A stretch of 64,000 nucleotides of DNA from Calamus simplicifolius (GCA_900491605.1 UESW01001781.1:86801-150800), one strand, 5' to 3'; shown: positions 1 through 12,699, counted from the first letter of the stretch. Made by a program: numbers and translations. Notes: generated by a model from the sequence alone, not told the origin.

Positions 1-905
1 ATTTATAATAAAAATAATGAATAGAAAATATTTTTTTCACCTACCATTTTGTAGGGATCAAAAAATTAAAATAAAAAATATTTATAATTATATATTAATA
101 ATATTTATTATTACATTTCTAAAAAGTTATCTTAGGTTCCCTCCAAAAAAGCTATTTTTAAAAATAAAAGTCAAAATAGTGTAACCAAACAATTTTAACA
201 ATAAACTTCATGTTTTTATTATATTAATAATTATGTAATATATAATTAAATATTAATATAAGAAATAATGCACTTTATCTACTTGATGAATAGTTTGATT
301 TTCACTTAGCCTACTCATAGTTTGAAAAGTATCACTTAATTCATTAAATGTAAGCTTTTGTTCATGTCTGTTAGCTTTTGCTATACACCAATTCAAAACG
401 TCAATTTTTTTTGTTATTTGAAGAATAAAATCTTCTCAAGTCAAACCAAACAGCCAAAGTAGATGATGAGAACTAGTTCAACTAAGTAGAGTAATAGGAC
501 GAGAGGACGAAAGAGGAGAGGAATGGGTGGCTATCGATTTTGTTAGCTCCCTTAAACTACCCAAGATGGATAATGGGATCTAGAACACGAGGAAGAGGAG
601 GAAGGGGTGGCTATCGACTCTATCATTTTGCCAATAGCAGTATGTTCAAATCCTGTTGTTTCGCTAGGTAGCATCATGTTCTTTTTGACGAACATGATCG
701 TTATTGTTGATGCAACAATGGGTCCATCATAGTAGGTGTCAAAACCGTCAAGTGGCTCACATTGCCTATAACCTATACCTACCATTAAAACTCGCCCCAT
801 ATTGCTGCATATTTAGTGCCACCTTCAAGCAATTTCAAGAAGATGGCAACATAGTGGTCACCTAACCTTCAAGCAATTTCAAGAAGATGACAACATAGTG
901 GTCAT

Positions 906-1970
906 TGATCGCTGTCATTGGCGATCAAAAATAAAACCTACTTACTACTATAGCTAGTGGTGAATTGGGATTATATCCTCGAGGATCAAGGACAATTATT
1001 TCATGAAAGAAAAAAAAATTTATTTATAGAGGATTATATTAAGAATATTGATTATTAAAAGATAATAACTAATTAATTAATGAAATTCAAATAGTAGGAA
1101 GCAACCCAGGAATCCGAATCCACCATGCAAACAGGTTTTATCTTTTTTTTTAATGTTGCAATAGTAATAATTTTTTATAAATTTAAAATTAGAATAATTT
1201 ATCTCTTGTCAGGCACGGAACCGTATCAGAAGATCATGACACGTCCGCTTAGAGTATAAACTATCTAATAATTGCAAGTTAAGGGTCTAATCTATCATAC
1301 TACGATCTGTCTCTCTTAGGCACGTACCGTATCCTGAGATCATGGTACGTCGATAGAGGGCACAGGCCGTGTATACCATATCAAAACCTTAATCAGAAAA
1401 ATAACTCAAAAGATATAATAAAAAAGAGCATAATTTTTATTGCATAGAAATTAAGAATAAAAGGAAAGATAAAACCTGATTACATGCTTCATCATTATCC
1501 CAAGTTGAAGAAAATCTAGCCAAGCATTGCTGCTACCAGCATCCCCTCCATAATTTTCCTCTCCTAAATACAATAATCTAAATAAAAGAAGAATAAAATA
1601 AGCTTTGTAGAAAACTCTCCCCTCCCAACTACTATCTAAAAGGAGCTTGTCTAGAGTTTCCTACTAATCAAAGTTGGAGTCAATCGGACGCTCAAGATCG
1701 TTCAGATATTGTTAGAAAATTTCTCAGCCATCCGTTCAAATCACCTGCCTTAGTTTGCACCAAAAATCATGTGAAATCATCTCTTTCTTTCTTTTTGGGC
1801 AAACCGAATCCTAATTTGAGTGTCATATGCATCATTGGACTCCAAAAATCGAGCTCTTTCCATCTATAGGCTATTTTCTGCAAACATCCATAAAAGTATC
1901 AATTCTTAATAAATTTAAAGTAATTAATATTTATTTTAATAATTAAATTGAGATAATAATAGACTTATCA
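906..1970 (-). mobile_element. Solo LTR, about 1.07 kb, in COMT copy 1 intron 3
   Basis: The insert starts TGATCGC and ends CTTATCA, with flanks gtcat (901-905) and gtcac (1971-1975). The empty site, gtggtcacctctt, is visible in copies 2 and 4, so the insert is younger than the duplication. Internally it shares stretches (for example cgagctcttt and the a-ttTgagt-tcat region upstream of it) with the insert at 47487-48737, so both are the same LTR family. On the minus strand it contains a tail resembling the 3' end of Athila/Tat-type Gypsy LTRs. No internal coding region is present. Family assignment is inference; the insertion boundaries are seen directly. Confidence 0.7.
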
Positions 1971-2240
1971 GTCACCTCTTAGGTAGTTGTAGAAGTTGGT
2001 TTTGAAGATATGTTTGATCTTCTTGGGGTTGTTAGTGATGACACTATAAGGCATGATGATAGTGTTGGTTGGGCTTGTTAGCATTAGCTTCATTGCCTAT
2101 TTCAGTATTTGGTCTTTATTCTTAACTATTTAGAAGAGGCTTATTTTTTTTGGAAGGCTCTCTAAAGGATTATTTCTTGCATGTGCTGTGCTTCATAAAT
2201 AGTAGTAGAAGAAGAGCATGATGAAGAGGAGAGTAGGAAG
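1971..2240 (-). pseudogene. CYP94/CYP86-like P450 N-terminal fragment (copy in COMT copy 1)
   Basis: This matches, base for base with scattered changes, the better-read plus-strand fragment at 6178-6492. It lies antisense to the COMT intron that contains it. The solo LTR at 906-1970 cuts it at the codons for RGDHY, and the remainder of the fragment lies at about 815-905. Several in-frame stops show that it is not coding. Confidence 0.55.
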
Positions 2241-4126
2241 GAGATAAGGATAAAAAAGTTTGAGCCCCAAATGATTTATAAGTCTCCTTCCACTATATGG
2301 GTAAACTTAAGCTCAAGTCTCTATCAATGCATTTTAAAATAGCTAAAGATTGAGATTGAGCTAGTGAATGGAGAAAATAAAGAAACTATAAAGACACTAT
2401 CTAAACATCGATCCCACTGTGACATATGAATAGTGGGGTGATGGGGACTTGGGAACCTTCCAATTGTTCTTAGTTAATCATTGTTTTCTTTTTTCTTTTT
2501 CTTTTTTTAAGTAATGCTGAAGTACAAATTCTTTAATAATGGAACCAGGAAGATTTTGATATAGAGAGTAGCGAGGAGTAAGAGTACACTAAGACTACAT
2601 TCAACTATTTAAATGGTCATGGCAAGAATTACATTGAGACAATTACATCCAAATTTTATACTTGCATTCTCTCAAATAGTTTTCAGGCATCATCGATTCG
2701 ATTACAAACATTGAACTCAGCTTTCTAAATTTGCAAGTGGGGCCTTTGCCTTATTTGAAAGGCCAAACATCAATGTAGAATTAAAGAAGGCTAAAATTAG
2801 CATATGAAATGGATTGAAACCTTTCTTTTGATATGCTTTATGAAAATTAGTAATTAAATAGAAGTAAGGAGATACCAAATAGCATGATGAAATTATGCTC
2901 GGATTAAGTTGTTTAGATGGAAGGTCCCTTCGGTGGTTTTTAGGCTGAATTTTTTCTTTATTAAGAAAGTCCTATAAAATTTGGTTTTTTGAATGTTTTC
3001 TTCGTTCCTTCCATCACATCCTTTCATTTTTGTCTTTTTTCAAATATTAGTTCAAGAAGTGTGGGACCAAAACCCTCCGAGTCTCTCCTATGTTTACTAG
3101 AGATCTAGCTGGTCCCTTTTGGACTATCACTTCAATGTTTTTCTCTTTTCAGTAGGAGAACTCCACATCAATGTATTAAATTGTATGCACGAAAGAACTG
3201 GACATCAACGTATTAGATTATATATAGGCTAAAATAGAAACCCTTCGTTGTAAAATTTTCCTTCTTTCATATGGTGGTTTGAACCAATAGAAACTTCATG
3301 TTAAAATCGAAAAGTTAGATTTTGACTTTGTAGCTAATAATGAAAAGGGTAATTACATCATTGATTGCAACACCTTATCATGTCACCAATTGAATCACAC
3401 TTTCATGCGTTGATTCTATTAAATAATTTTTGATAATTAAATATTTTTATTATTTTTAAAGTTAAGGAGCCGAGCGAATGAGCTATCGGGCCGTGCCGTC
3501 TGGCTACTGTTAGTTTACTGGATCGGCACGGTCTAACTGGTAGGGCTATTCTTTTAATTTTTAAGTCTTTTTTTTTAAATATGAGACCTACTGGCTTGTT
3601 TTAATTTTAAATCTCTAGTATAAATACTGACTTGTTTTAATTTTAAATATATCTTTAGTATAAAAAAATATTTAAAAAATTAAATATTATGTTTGCACTT
3701 GCTCATGGGCAAACATATAGCTTCAGAGGCAGAAAAGAAAGAATAATAAATAAATAAATAAATGGTTGGTTGAACATCTAGTAAGTTGCTAGCATGAAAG
3801 ATGGAACATCAAGAGTACTACATTAGAAATTTAATTAAAATATACAAATCTAGAAATGCATATTAAGTAGTTAACATGCTTTAATCAATAGAAACAATAA
3901 AACTAACAATATAAACAAAGAAAACAAGTAATGAATATGAAAAAAAACCATAATGTGCAATTAGCTTCAATAGCGACTAATGATATAAACTTTGATTCTT
4001 GTAGTGGATTCTTCACGATTGGAGTGATGATCGCTGCTTCAAGCTATTGAAGAATTGTTGGAAAGCTCTCCCAAAAGCTGAAAAGGTGATAGTTGTGGAA
4101 TCTATTCTTCCAGTAGCTCTAGAAAA

Positions 4127-4285
4127 TTTCAGACTAATTTGAACAAATTCCAGCATGTTATCGTCTAAATTGATCCACAAGACTTGAAGTTGATGGAGAA
4201 TAGACTCATTAATCATTGGCACTTTGTATGAATGCTGCTAAATGAGAGTAGACTCGTTAATCACTCGCATCTTAAGAAAATACAA
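4127..4285. other. Spacer at the centre of the tail-to-tail COMT palindrome
   Basis: About 160 bp separates the two exon 4 stubs and is not shared between the arms. It contains an imperfect direct repeat of about 26 bp (4196-4221 and 4246-4271, both built around tagactc-ttaatca). I see no coding potential and no known element end. Confidence 0.6.
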
Positions 4286-6177
4286 TGAATTTTCTAGAGC
4301 TACTGAAAGAATAGATTCCACAACTATCACCTTTCCAGCTTTTGGTAGAGCTTCCAACAATTCTTCATTAGCTTGAAGTAGCGATCATCACTCCAATCGT
4401 GAAGAATCCACTACAAGAATCAAAGTTCATATCATTAGTCGCTATTGAAGCTAATTGCACATTATGGTTATATTCATATTCATTACTTGTTTTCTTTGTT
4501 TATATTGTTAGTTTTATTGTTTCTATTGATTAAAGCAAGTTAACTACTTAATATGCATTTCTAGATTTGTATATTTTAATTAAATTTCTAATGTAGTACT
4601 CTTGATGTTCCATCTTTCATGCTAGCAACTTACTAGATGTTCAACCAACCATTTATTTATTTATTATTATTCTTTCTTTTCTGCATCTGAAGCTATATGT
4701 TTGCCCATGAGCAAGTGCAAACATAATATTTAAAATTTTTAAAAAATAATTTTTATACTAAAGATATATTTAAAATTAAAACAAGTCAGTATTATACTAG
4801 AGATATTTAAAATTAAAACAAGCCAGTAGGTCTCACATTAAAAAAAAAACTTAAAAATTAAAAGAATAGTCCTACCAATTTAGACCGTGCCGACCCAGTT
4901 AACTAACGGTAGCCAAACGGCACGGCTCGATAGCTCATTTGCTTGGCTCCTTAACTTTAAAAATAATAAAGAAAAATATTTTAATTATCAAAATTATTTA
5001 ATAGAATCGATGCATGAAAGTGTAATTAGATTGGTGACGTGATAGGTGTTGCAATCAATGATGCAATTACCCTTTTCATTATTAGCTACAAAGTCGAAAT
5101 CAAACTTTCAATTTTAACATGAGGTTTCTATTGGTTCAAACCACCATATGAAAGAAGGAAAATTCTACAACGAAAGGTTTCTATTTTAGCCTATATAATA
5201 TAATACGTTGATGTCCAGTTCTTCTATACATACAATTTAATCATTGATATGGAGTTCTCCCACTGAAAGAGAAAAACATTGAAGTCGGATAGTCCAATAG
5301 GGACCAGCTAGATCTGGCTAGAAAACATAGGAGAGACTCAGAGGGTTTTGGCCCCACGCTTCTTGAACTAATATTTGAAAAAAGAGACAAAAATGAAAGG
5401 ATGTGATGGAAGGAAAGAAGAAAACATTCAAAAATCAAATTTTATAGGACTTTCTTAATAAAGAAAAAAATTCAGCCTAAAAACCACCGAAGGGACCTTC
5501 TATCTAAATAACTTAATCCGAGCATAATTTCATCATGCTATTTGGTATCTCCTTACTTCTATTTAATTACTAATTTTCATAAAGCATATCAAAAGAAAGG
5601 TTCCAATCCATTTCATATGCTAATTTTAGCCTTCTTTAATTCTACATTGATGTTTGGCCTTTCAAATAAGGCAAAAGGCCCCACTTGCAAATTCAGAAAG
5701 CTGAGTTCAATGTTTGTAATCGAATCAATGATATGCCTGAAAACTATTTGAGAGATTGCCAGTATAAAATTTGGATGTAATTGTCTCAATGTAATTCTTG
5801 CCATGACCATTTAAATAGTTGAATGTAGTCTTAGTGTACTCTTTACTCCTCGCTACTCTATATATCAAAATCTTCCTGGTTCCATTATTAAAGAATTTGT
5901 ACTTCACTATTAATTTAAAAAAAAAAGAAAAAGAAAAAGAAAACAATGGTTAACTAAGAACAATTGGAAGGTTCCCAAGTCCCCATCACCCATTATTCAT
6001 ATGTCACAGTGGGATCGATGTTTAGATAGTGTCTTTATAGTTTCTTCATTTTCTCCATTCGCTAGCTCAATCTCAATCGCTAGCTATTTAAAATGCATTG
6101 ATAGAGACTTAACCTTAAGTTTACCCATACAGTGGAAGGAGACTTATAAATCATTTGGGGCTCAAGCTTTTTTATCC

Positions 6178-6492
6178 TTGTCTCCTTCCTACTCTCCTCT
6201 TCATCATGCTCTTCTTCTACTACTATTTTATGAAGTACAGCACATGCAAGAAATAATCCTTTAGAGAGCCATTCAAAAAATAAGCCTCTTCTAAATAGTT
6301 AAGAATAAAGACCAAATACTGAAATAGGCAACGAAGCTAATGCTAACAAGCCCAACCAACATTATCATCATGCCTTATAGTGTCATCACTAACAACCCCA
6401 AGAACATCAAACATATCTTCAAAACCAACTTCTACAACTACCTAAGAGGTGACCACTATGTTGCCATCTTCTTGAAATTGCTTGAAGGTTAG
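6178..6492 (+). pseudogene. CYP94/CYP86-like cytochrome P450 N-terminal fragment
   Basis: One frame, with four internal stops, runs from a hydrophobic stretch (ALLLLLFYE, like a membrane anchor) to KNKDQILK, then MLTSPTNIII, VITNNPKNIKHIF and KTNFYNYLRG. This order matches the N-terminal region of CYP94/CYP86 fatty-acid hydroxylases, where SPTN, VITANPxNVEH and KTNFxNYPKG are typical. Only about the first 100 residues are present, without the I-helix, ExxR or haem-cysteine regions. It lies antisense within intron 3 of COMT copy 2 and recurs in copies 1 and 4. At the 3' edge a 41-bp segment is duplicated in tandem (about 6450-6530). It was probably captured as a DNA fragment. The match rests on remembered family motifs. 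Confidence 0.6.
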
Positions 6493-7345
6493 GTGACCAC
6501 TATGTTGCCATCTTCTTGAAATTGCTTGAAGGTGGCACTAACATATGCAGCAATATGGGGCGAGTTTTAGTGGCAGGTGTAGGTTACCGGCAATGTGAGG
6601 TCACTTGACGATTTTGACACCTACTATGATGGACCCATTGTTGCATCAACAATAACGATCATGTTCGTCAAAAAAAAACATGATGCTACCAGCGAAACAA
6701 TGGGATTTGAACATAATGCTACTGGCAAAATGATAGAGTCAATAGCCACCCCTTCCTCCTCTTCCTCGTGTTCTAGATCTCATTATCCATCTTGGGTAGT
6801 TTGAGCGAGCTAACAAATCGATAGCCACCCAATCCTCACCTCTTTTGTCCTCTCGTCTTATTACTCTAGTTAGTTGAACTAGTTCTCATCATCTACTTTG
6901 GTTGTTTGGTTTGACTTGAGAAGATTTTATTCTTCAAATAACAAAAAAAATTATTGTTTTGAATTGGTGTATAATAAAAGCTAACAGACATGAACGAAAG
7001 CTTACATTTAATGAATTAAGTGATACTTTTCAAACCATGAGTAGGCTAAGTAAAATCAAACTATTCATCAAGTAGATAAAGTGCATTATTTCTTATATTA
7101 ATATTTAATTAAATATTGAATAATTATTAATATAATAAAAACATGAAGTTTATTATTAAAAATGTTTGGTTACACTATTTGACTTTTATTTTTAAAAATA
7201 GCTTTTTTGGAGGAACCTAAGATAACTTTTTAGAAATGTAATAATATTATTAATATATAATTACAAATATTTTTTATTTAATTTTTGATCTCTAAAAAAT
7301 GGTAGGTGAAAAAAATATTTTCTATTCATATTTTATTATAAATAA

Positions 7346-10300
7346 TATCTTGAAAATAATAACAAAAAAATGGAATTATGATTATAATATAAATATAAAA
7401 TATATTATAATAACATATATAATATTTATAATATTAATAATATCATAGATACAATATATAACTGATATTAGTATAGTAAATATAAATAACATAATATTAA
7501 TTATATTATGTTATTATAACATTACAACATTATATATGTAATATATTATATTACAATCTTATAACTATTATTATATATATATTATATTTACTATGTATCA
7601 TATATAAATTACATTTTTTTATATAGTAAATAAAAACAATAATATAATAGCAATGATATTGTGGTAATAATATAAGTAATAGTATATATTATTAATATTA
7701 GAATAATATAATGTTAATATTATACTATTATAATAAATAATAATATCATTATAAATATAATATAAATAATAATATAACATTAATTATTCATTAATGAAAT
7801 ATCATTAAAATTATATTATTAGTATTATTATATATATAATATGTTAATTTTATATAATCAATAAATAATAATATAATAATCAATATATTATATATTATAA
7901 TAATCAATATTATATATTATAATATTTTAATATTGTCAAAATCAAGTGCAGCCTAAACTTTTAACCATAGAAAGTTGGAAAAGACGCATAATATTTTCTA
8001 GGATTGGTGGCACAATCTCTTGTGACTAAGTTGGTTGGCCATTTATTTGGACCATAACAACGTCATAAGGGAGCACTAGCACAACCTAACTGCAGGACAA
8101 ATATATCTATAAAGAAAGATTGGATCCAATCTTTACGAGCCCTTCTACCTTGGGATATCGAATTTGACATTACTCAATATAAAAATAGTGCACATTACTC
8201 AATATAAAAGTGGTGTTGACAAGCCTTTTATCATCCAATATTAGTTTAAATACTATAGAAAGTTAAAATATTTTGAAACATGTAAATATAAACAACCAAC
8301 AATCCCCATATGTTCGGCACAAAGAAAAATCATGCATATAATAATACATCTTAAATTTAAACATAACTTAGATAAATAATTTTAGAATCATAAAATTATG
8401 TTGGAGCTAAACTTATTTAACCAATTTTATTTTAGTATGACAAGCCAAGCTTATTATTCACATAACATTGTTAACCAAAAAAATTTCAGTGAGTTCGCAT
8501 GATTATGGTTATGTGCATGTTTAGATGTTCATAACACTTACTCATGCTTATATCCTGGTTTTTAAGGAGTGGCGCTCATATAGAAGACACCCATTATGGG
8601 TGCACTAACACCCTACCCTAAGCTATGGAGCTGTTTTTCAAACGGGTGTCGTTCGACACCGGTTTAACAACGGTGTGAAGGCAAACATTTTGCAAAAAAA
8701 AAAAGGTTAAAGTAAAAAACGCCACGTGAAATGATGCTTTCATTTCTTATTTTTGTTCCACTTTCGCGCAAAGCTTTCTTTCACGTAAAGAAATGGTGCT
8801 TCTTAAAAAAAAGTTTTTTGATTGCCTCGGTGAAATAAAAAATGCATTTGAAATAACATTTTTTACTTTAACCCTCTTCTTGCAAAATCTTTTCCTCCCA
8901 AGCCGTTGTTGTAAAACTGCTGTCAAACGACACCAGTTTAAAAAACAGCTCACTACTACAGTAAGCACGGCATGTCAGGGTGCTGCCAATGAGAAGTGTT
9001 AGTCAGTTATGATGTAAAGAGAGAGACTTCGCCAATCACCTTGATGAAAGGAAAACTAAATGGGAATGCTCCTTAAAATATCCTATAATTTTATTCTTTC
9101 CCATCATATCAACACAGCAATGGGCATGAGTCTTATATCTCATAACATCATTTCTAACTAGCTAACTCACAATTTATATCTCAATATGTTGTACTTGCTA
9201 CTTCATCAGTCCATTAATACAACACTATTTCCAATTAGCTAACTCATAATATTATATCTCATCTTATTTGTAAATTTTGCTTTGAACCCATGTTACAGCA
9301 ACCAGGCGATGTGGGATCTACCACTGGTTATCTTATCCATTAAAGATTCTCAAGTATTCATAATTAAACTGCAATATTTTTTATTATAATATTACATCAT
9401 AATGCAATATTTTAATATTAAACTATGTTATAATTGTTAAGTTATAATGTAATTATAATATTACATTTTTATATAATCTTAAAATATTGAATTTTACTAC
9501 ATTAATATATAAAAAATATAGGATGAGCTTTTTTTAATTAAAAAAAGCGATAAAATTTCTATCTTTGTGAATCTTTCTACAAAGCTAGACTTCAGGTCTT
9601 CAGCTATTATATTCTTTATTTTTTAAAAAAAATAATGCTTCAATCTCAACCTTCTAATTCCATTATATAACATATTTACGTCTCTGCACCCTCACATAGG
9701 CCCTTCGAGTTAAAGATTGCTTATAACACCACCCAAAACATTAAAAATATCATAACATTTGCCTTCATATACTTTTTCTATCATACTGTAAATAAAAAAA
9801 TTAAAAAAACGATATAGATCGATGACCGAAGAAATTTGAGTGAGATTTTAAAAGATTTATTCGAAAGATTATATATATATATATATATATATACTCAGAA
9901 CTCAAAGTTGTATTCAACTTAAAAAGATATCGCCATTCCATCTACCAAGATTTAGTGTATGCACGGCGCAGTCACAGATGCAAGCTTAACACAAGGCATT
10001 GGCATGAGTCCTGCCTAAAGGCAGATATCGTTTATTAAATGTGTCAATAATTCAGATCTAAATTCGAGCTATTTATTAAATTATCTAATTCAATATAATT
10101 CTCATAATTCATTTACTAAGCAAGTCAAATCTGGTTAAACTTGTGGAACAAACCATATTAAATAGATTTTTAACAGGTTAAGCATGTTAAACGACCAATT
10201 CCAATAAAAAGGGTCCAAGATTTAGACCTGAATCTGATTGCTTAATAACATACATGGATGAATTAACCCTTTTATGCTACGAATTTATTTATACTAAACC

Positions 10301-10494
10301 CAAACCCATTTAAAAAGCGATGGCTGACAGGTTGGATTCACGTGTCTGATGAAAAATTAATTGCAACACCAAGCCAGACCAATAGTCACAGGTGTCGCTA
10401 ACTGTTGAGTGAGATTATCAATATTGTCGTCCATTCCGCCATCCTTCGTTCCAAGTCCCACCATCCAATAAAAAAAAAAGACGACAAAACTCAC
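7346..10494. other. AT-rich part of COMT copy 2 intron 3
   Basis: Positions 7346-7935 are almost pure A/T. The rest is non-coding intron DNA with an (AT)n tract at about 9868-9893 and a foldback repeat at 8628-8950. The whole block is repeated in inverse orientation in copy 4 (about 54187-57395). No gene was seen in it. Confidence 0.7.
8628..8950. repeat. Foldback MITE-like element, 323 bp
   Basis: The ends are inverted repeats: GAGCTGTTTTTCAAAC at the left and the complement of GAGCTGTTTTTTAAAC at the right. Pairing continues inward through GGTGTCGTT-GACACC, TTTTGCAA and GGTTAAAGTAAAAAA, so most of the element can fold on itself. The same element occurs at 55762-56086 in copy 4. I could not identify a clear target-site duplication, so the superfamily is open. 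Confidence 0.6.
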
Positions 10495-10812
10495 CTTCAT
10501 AAAGATGGCATCCGCACTTGGCACGGTCTCAAACATGTCACCTCCCACGTGCTCCACTCCTGCACCCAGCCCATTCCACGATTTAATATTCATCACGGTA
10601 TTCCAGACCAACTGGTCCAAATAAGCGACTAACCATCAGAGTGAGAATAATTAACGCACCTGGAATAGCCGGAGCTTCAGAGATCACATGGGGCAAGTCC
10701 AAGGTAATCCCTCTAATACCAGGGTACTTCGCCGTGATCATCCCGAGCGTAGCTCCTGTGCTGCCTCCTACGTCCACGAGCGCACCTAGCCCCTCAAAAC
10801 CCTTGTAATTCT

Positions 10813-10830
10813 CCGTGATCATCCCGAATG
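10813..10830. other. Templated patch in COMT copy 2 exon 2
   Basis: Copy 4 has about 25 bp here (ACGATTATTATGAAG...) where copy 2 has a 15-bp string, ccgtgatcatcccga. That string is identical to 10732-10746 in the same exon. The net change is -13 bp, which shifts the frame. Confidence 0.6.
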
Positions 10831-11845
10831 GTTCGACATGCCCTCGTTGAACACCTTGTTGAACCTCGGGTCCTTGCCGTGGTACTCGAACAACGTCATC
10901 CCGTAGGCCTTGTTGAACGGTATTCCCCCTTCCAACACCGCATCTTTCAGATAGTACCTGCCACCAAGAAAAAAAAAAAATGAAGGAACGTGTTGGGTTT
11001 TGTTCACAATTAAATTAAGCGTGTATGTCTCGGATTGGAATCGTGGGCTCTCTCCCAACGACTCTCACAACGAAAAGAAAATTATTACAAAGCGGTTCAG
11101 TGCTTGGTTTCAAAAGATATTTCAAAAAATTTTTAAATATTACCTATGATCAAGGATTCATTAAATACTTTTGTGCATCCTTGATCAAGGCTGCTTAAAA
11201 TCCTGCAAATGTATTTGTGGTTTACTTAAAAAGCATTTCGGAGAGTCTAATAACATTTGAAAACAGCGATTCAATCATGTTCAAGCCGGTTCTTATCCTT
11301 ATCTTCATCTCTATCTCTTCCTTTTCTTTTCTTTTTTTTTTCAAATTTTCAACAGAGTAAATCAGGAATAATAAACTTATTCCTGGAATAACTGTGGAAT
11401 GACTGCTTTTGTGGATTGGAAATCATACCAGCTCTCCATGAGGACCTTATCTTGGTTCATGAGGGAAAGGGATCGAGACGCCGTGTCGGTTCTTGGTGAG
11501 GAACTTGGCGACGGGGGCGAGCCCGTAGCGGCGGAGGGGGCGGCCGTCGGGGTCGTCGGAGAGGGAGCAGGTGAGGATGGAGTGGCTGGCGAGGAGGCGG
11601 AGGATGCGGTCGAGGATGACGGGGGCCTGGGGATTGGAGGTGGGGAGGCGGGCAGCGATCTCAGCAGAGAATAGCTCGGCACCGGGGCCGGCCCGGGCCA
11701 TGATCTCGAGGAGGTCAAGCTCGATGGCGGCTTTCAGGGTCATGGGGAGGACTGAGAAGGAAGTGAGCTGAAAGGCGTACAAGAAGGCCTCCTCGTCCTC
11801 ATCTCGGGAGGTATGCAGGGACTTTTGCCCGTCGGCAGAGGCCAT

Positions 11846-12690
11846 GGTGGGTTTTTTGGTCTGGACTCTGGAGGAGGGGTGTTAGGAGGGGGAGGGGTCA
11901 TGTGGATATCGGGGCCTTCTGACAAAGGCCAGGATCTTGCGGTGGTGAGTGCACTGCTGGATGGAGCATTCGACCTTCTGGAGCAATAGCAATAGCAATA
12001 CCCTCTGATCAGGGCTTGCGAATAACGTGCTCATCTTGGACTTTAGAGCCCATTGAGCCTTACAACGTTTTAGTTTGATGTGACCAGGACGGGTAGTCCG
12101 ATTGACTTCGGAGTCGCTTTTTTTAAAGGAGGGAGGACAGTATAGAAGAAAAGCCAAGATGATGATCGCTCCTTGTCGCGATTTTGTCAGCTTTCCGTAT
12201 AAATCTCGTATTTGCAATGCAAGGGTCCCCTTGCCTTGAGGCTATGGAATTAAAAATAGATAAATGCGCAAATACCTCAGCAATATTGGGATAGAAAAAG
12301 TCTCACTGCATCGATAACGATGCAATAAAAATGACACCATATTCAAGGATTAATATGCATAATATACTAATGTATATTAAAATAAAAAATAATAATTTTA
12401 GTTTTAACACCTACATATGCCTGCAGTATTCATTGATTATCAAAATTGATACGCAGTTATTGTATCGCCTTCGATGTAAAAATAAGGCTTCTATTATGTA
12501 TGCTATACTTAAGATCTTGTCTAATCAAAAGAATTTAAGGAAAGAGAAAGTAACGAAAGAAAGCAAATAAAAAAACTTTTATTTATATTTATAAAAAATT
12601 TATTTTTATTTATTAAAAATTTAATATGAATATAAAAGTATAGAAATTTAGATAAAGTGCATTATTTATTATATTAATACTCTAAATTGT
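11846..12690 (-). promoter_or_regulatory. Upstream region of COMT copy 2
   Basis: This segment precedes the exon 1 ATG at 11845 and is shared with 14190-15035 (copy 3) and with 39960-40523 plus 52924-53190 (copy 4). Shared sequence upstream of all three exon 1 copies suggests it includes the ancestral promoter and 5' UTR. No TATA box or AC element could be placed with confidence. Confidence 0.45.
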
Positions 12691-12699
12691 TTCATCGTT

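Larger units (their letters stand above)
1..4126 (+). pseudogene. COMT-like copy 1: 3' part of intron 3 plus start of exon 4
   Basis: This is the left-truncated remnant of a caffeic-acid O-methyltransferase-like gene. Positions 1-4004 are intron 3, recognised because the same sequence recurs inverted at about 4411-7345 (copy 2) and directly at 57395-59151 (copy 4). An acceptor (ttgtag) at 4004 opens exon 4 at 4005, which reads WILHDWSDDRCFKLLKNC and then VIVVESILPVA, the catalytic HDWSD and following strand of class II plant OMTs. About 40 codons stay in frame, then homology stops near 4126 and a TGA follows. The copy is interrupted at 906-1970 by a solo LTR. Exons 1-3 would lie left of the window. 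With no exon 4 end it cannot encode a complete enzyme. Confidence 0.8.
4286..11845 (-). pseudogene. COMT-like copy 2, four-exon pseudogene
   Basis: This is a class II S-adenosylmethionine-dependent O-methyltransferase of the caffeic acid/5-hydroxyferulic acid (COMT) type, a cytosolic lignin-pathway family of about 360 residues. Exon 1 is 11845-11429 (MASADGQK..., dimerisation domain, MNQDKVLMESW). Exon 2 is 10957-10660 (GGIPFNKAYGM, FEYHGKDPRFNK, SAM motif I LVDVGGS/TGA, DLPHVI). Exon 3 is 10559-10495 (VEHVGGDMFETVP, DAIFMK). Exon 4 starts at 4410 (WILHDWSDDR). All sites are GT/AG and in the same phases as copy 4. Lesions are a 5-bp deletion in exon 1 near 11470, a replaced patch in exon 2 near 10813-10830, a 1-bp deletion in exon 4 near 4351, and loss of the rest of exon 4. 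Intron 3 is about 6.1 kb. It is head to head with copy 3 and tail to tail with copy 1. Confidence 0.88.

Noticed and set aside
552..800. 82-codon minus frame ending SRSHYPSWVV, with a 69-codon counterpart at 6595-6804
   Set aside because: It recurs in the duplicated intron, but reading differs between copies and no family was recognised; more likely intron DNA than a gene.
11399..11771. Plus-strand frames of 91 and 66 codons
   Set aside because: They are antisense shadows of GC-rich COMT exon 1, which has clear OMT motifs on the minus strand.
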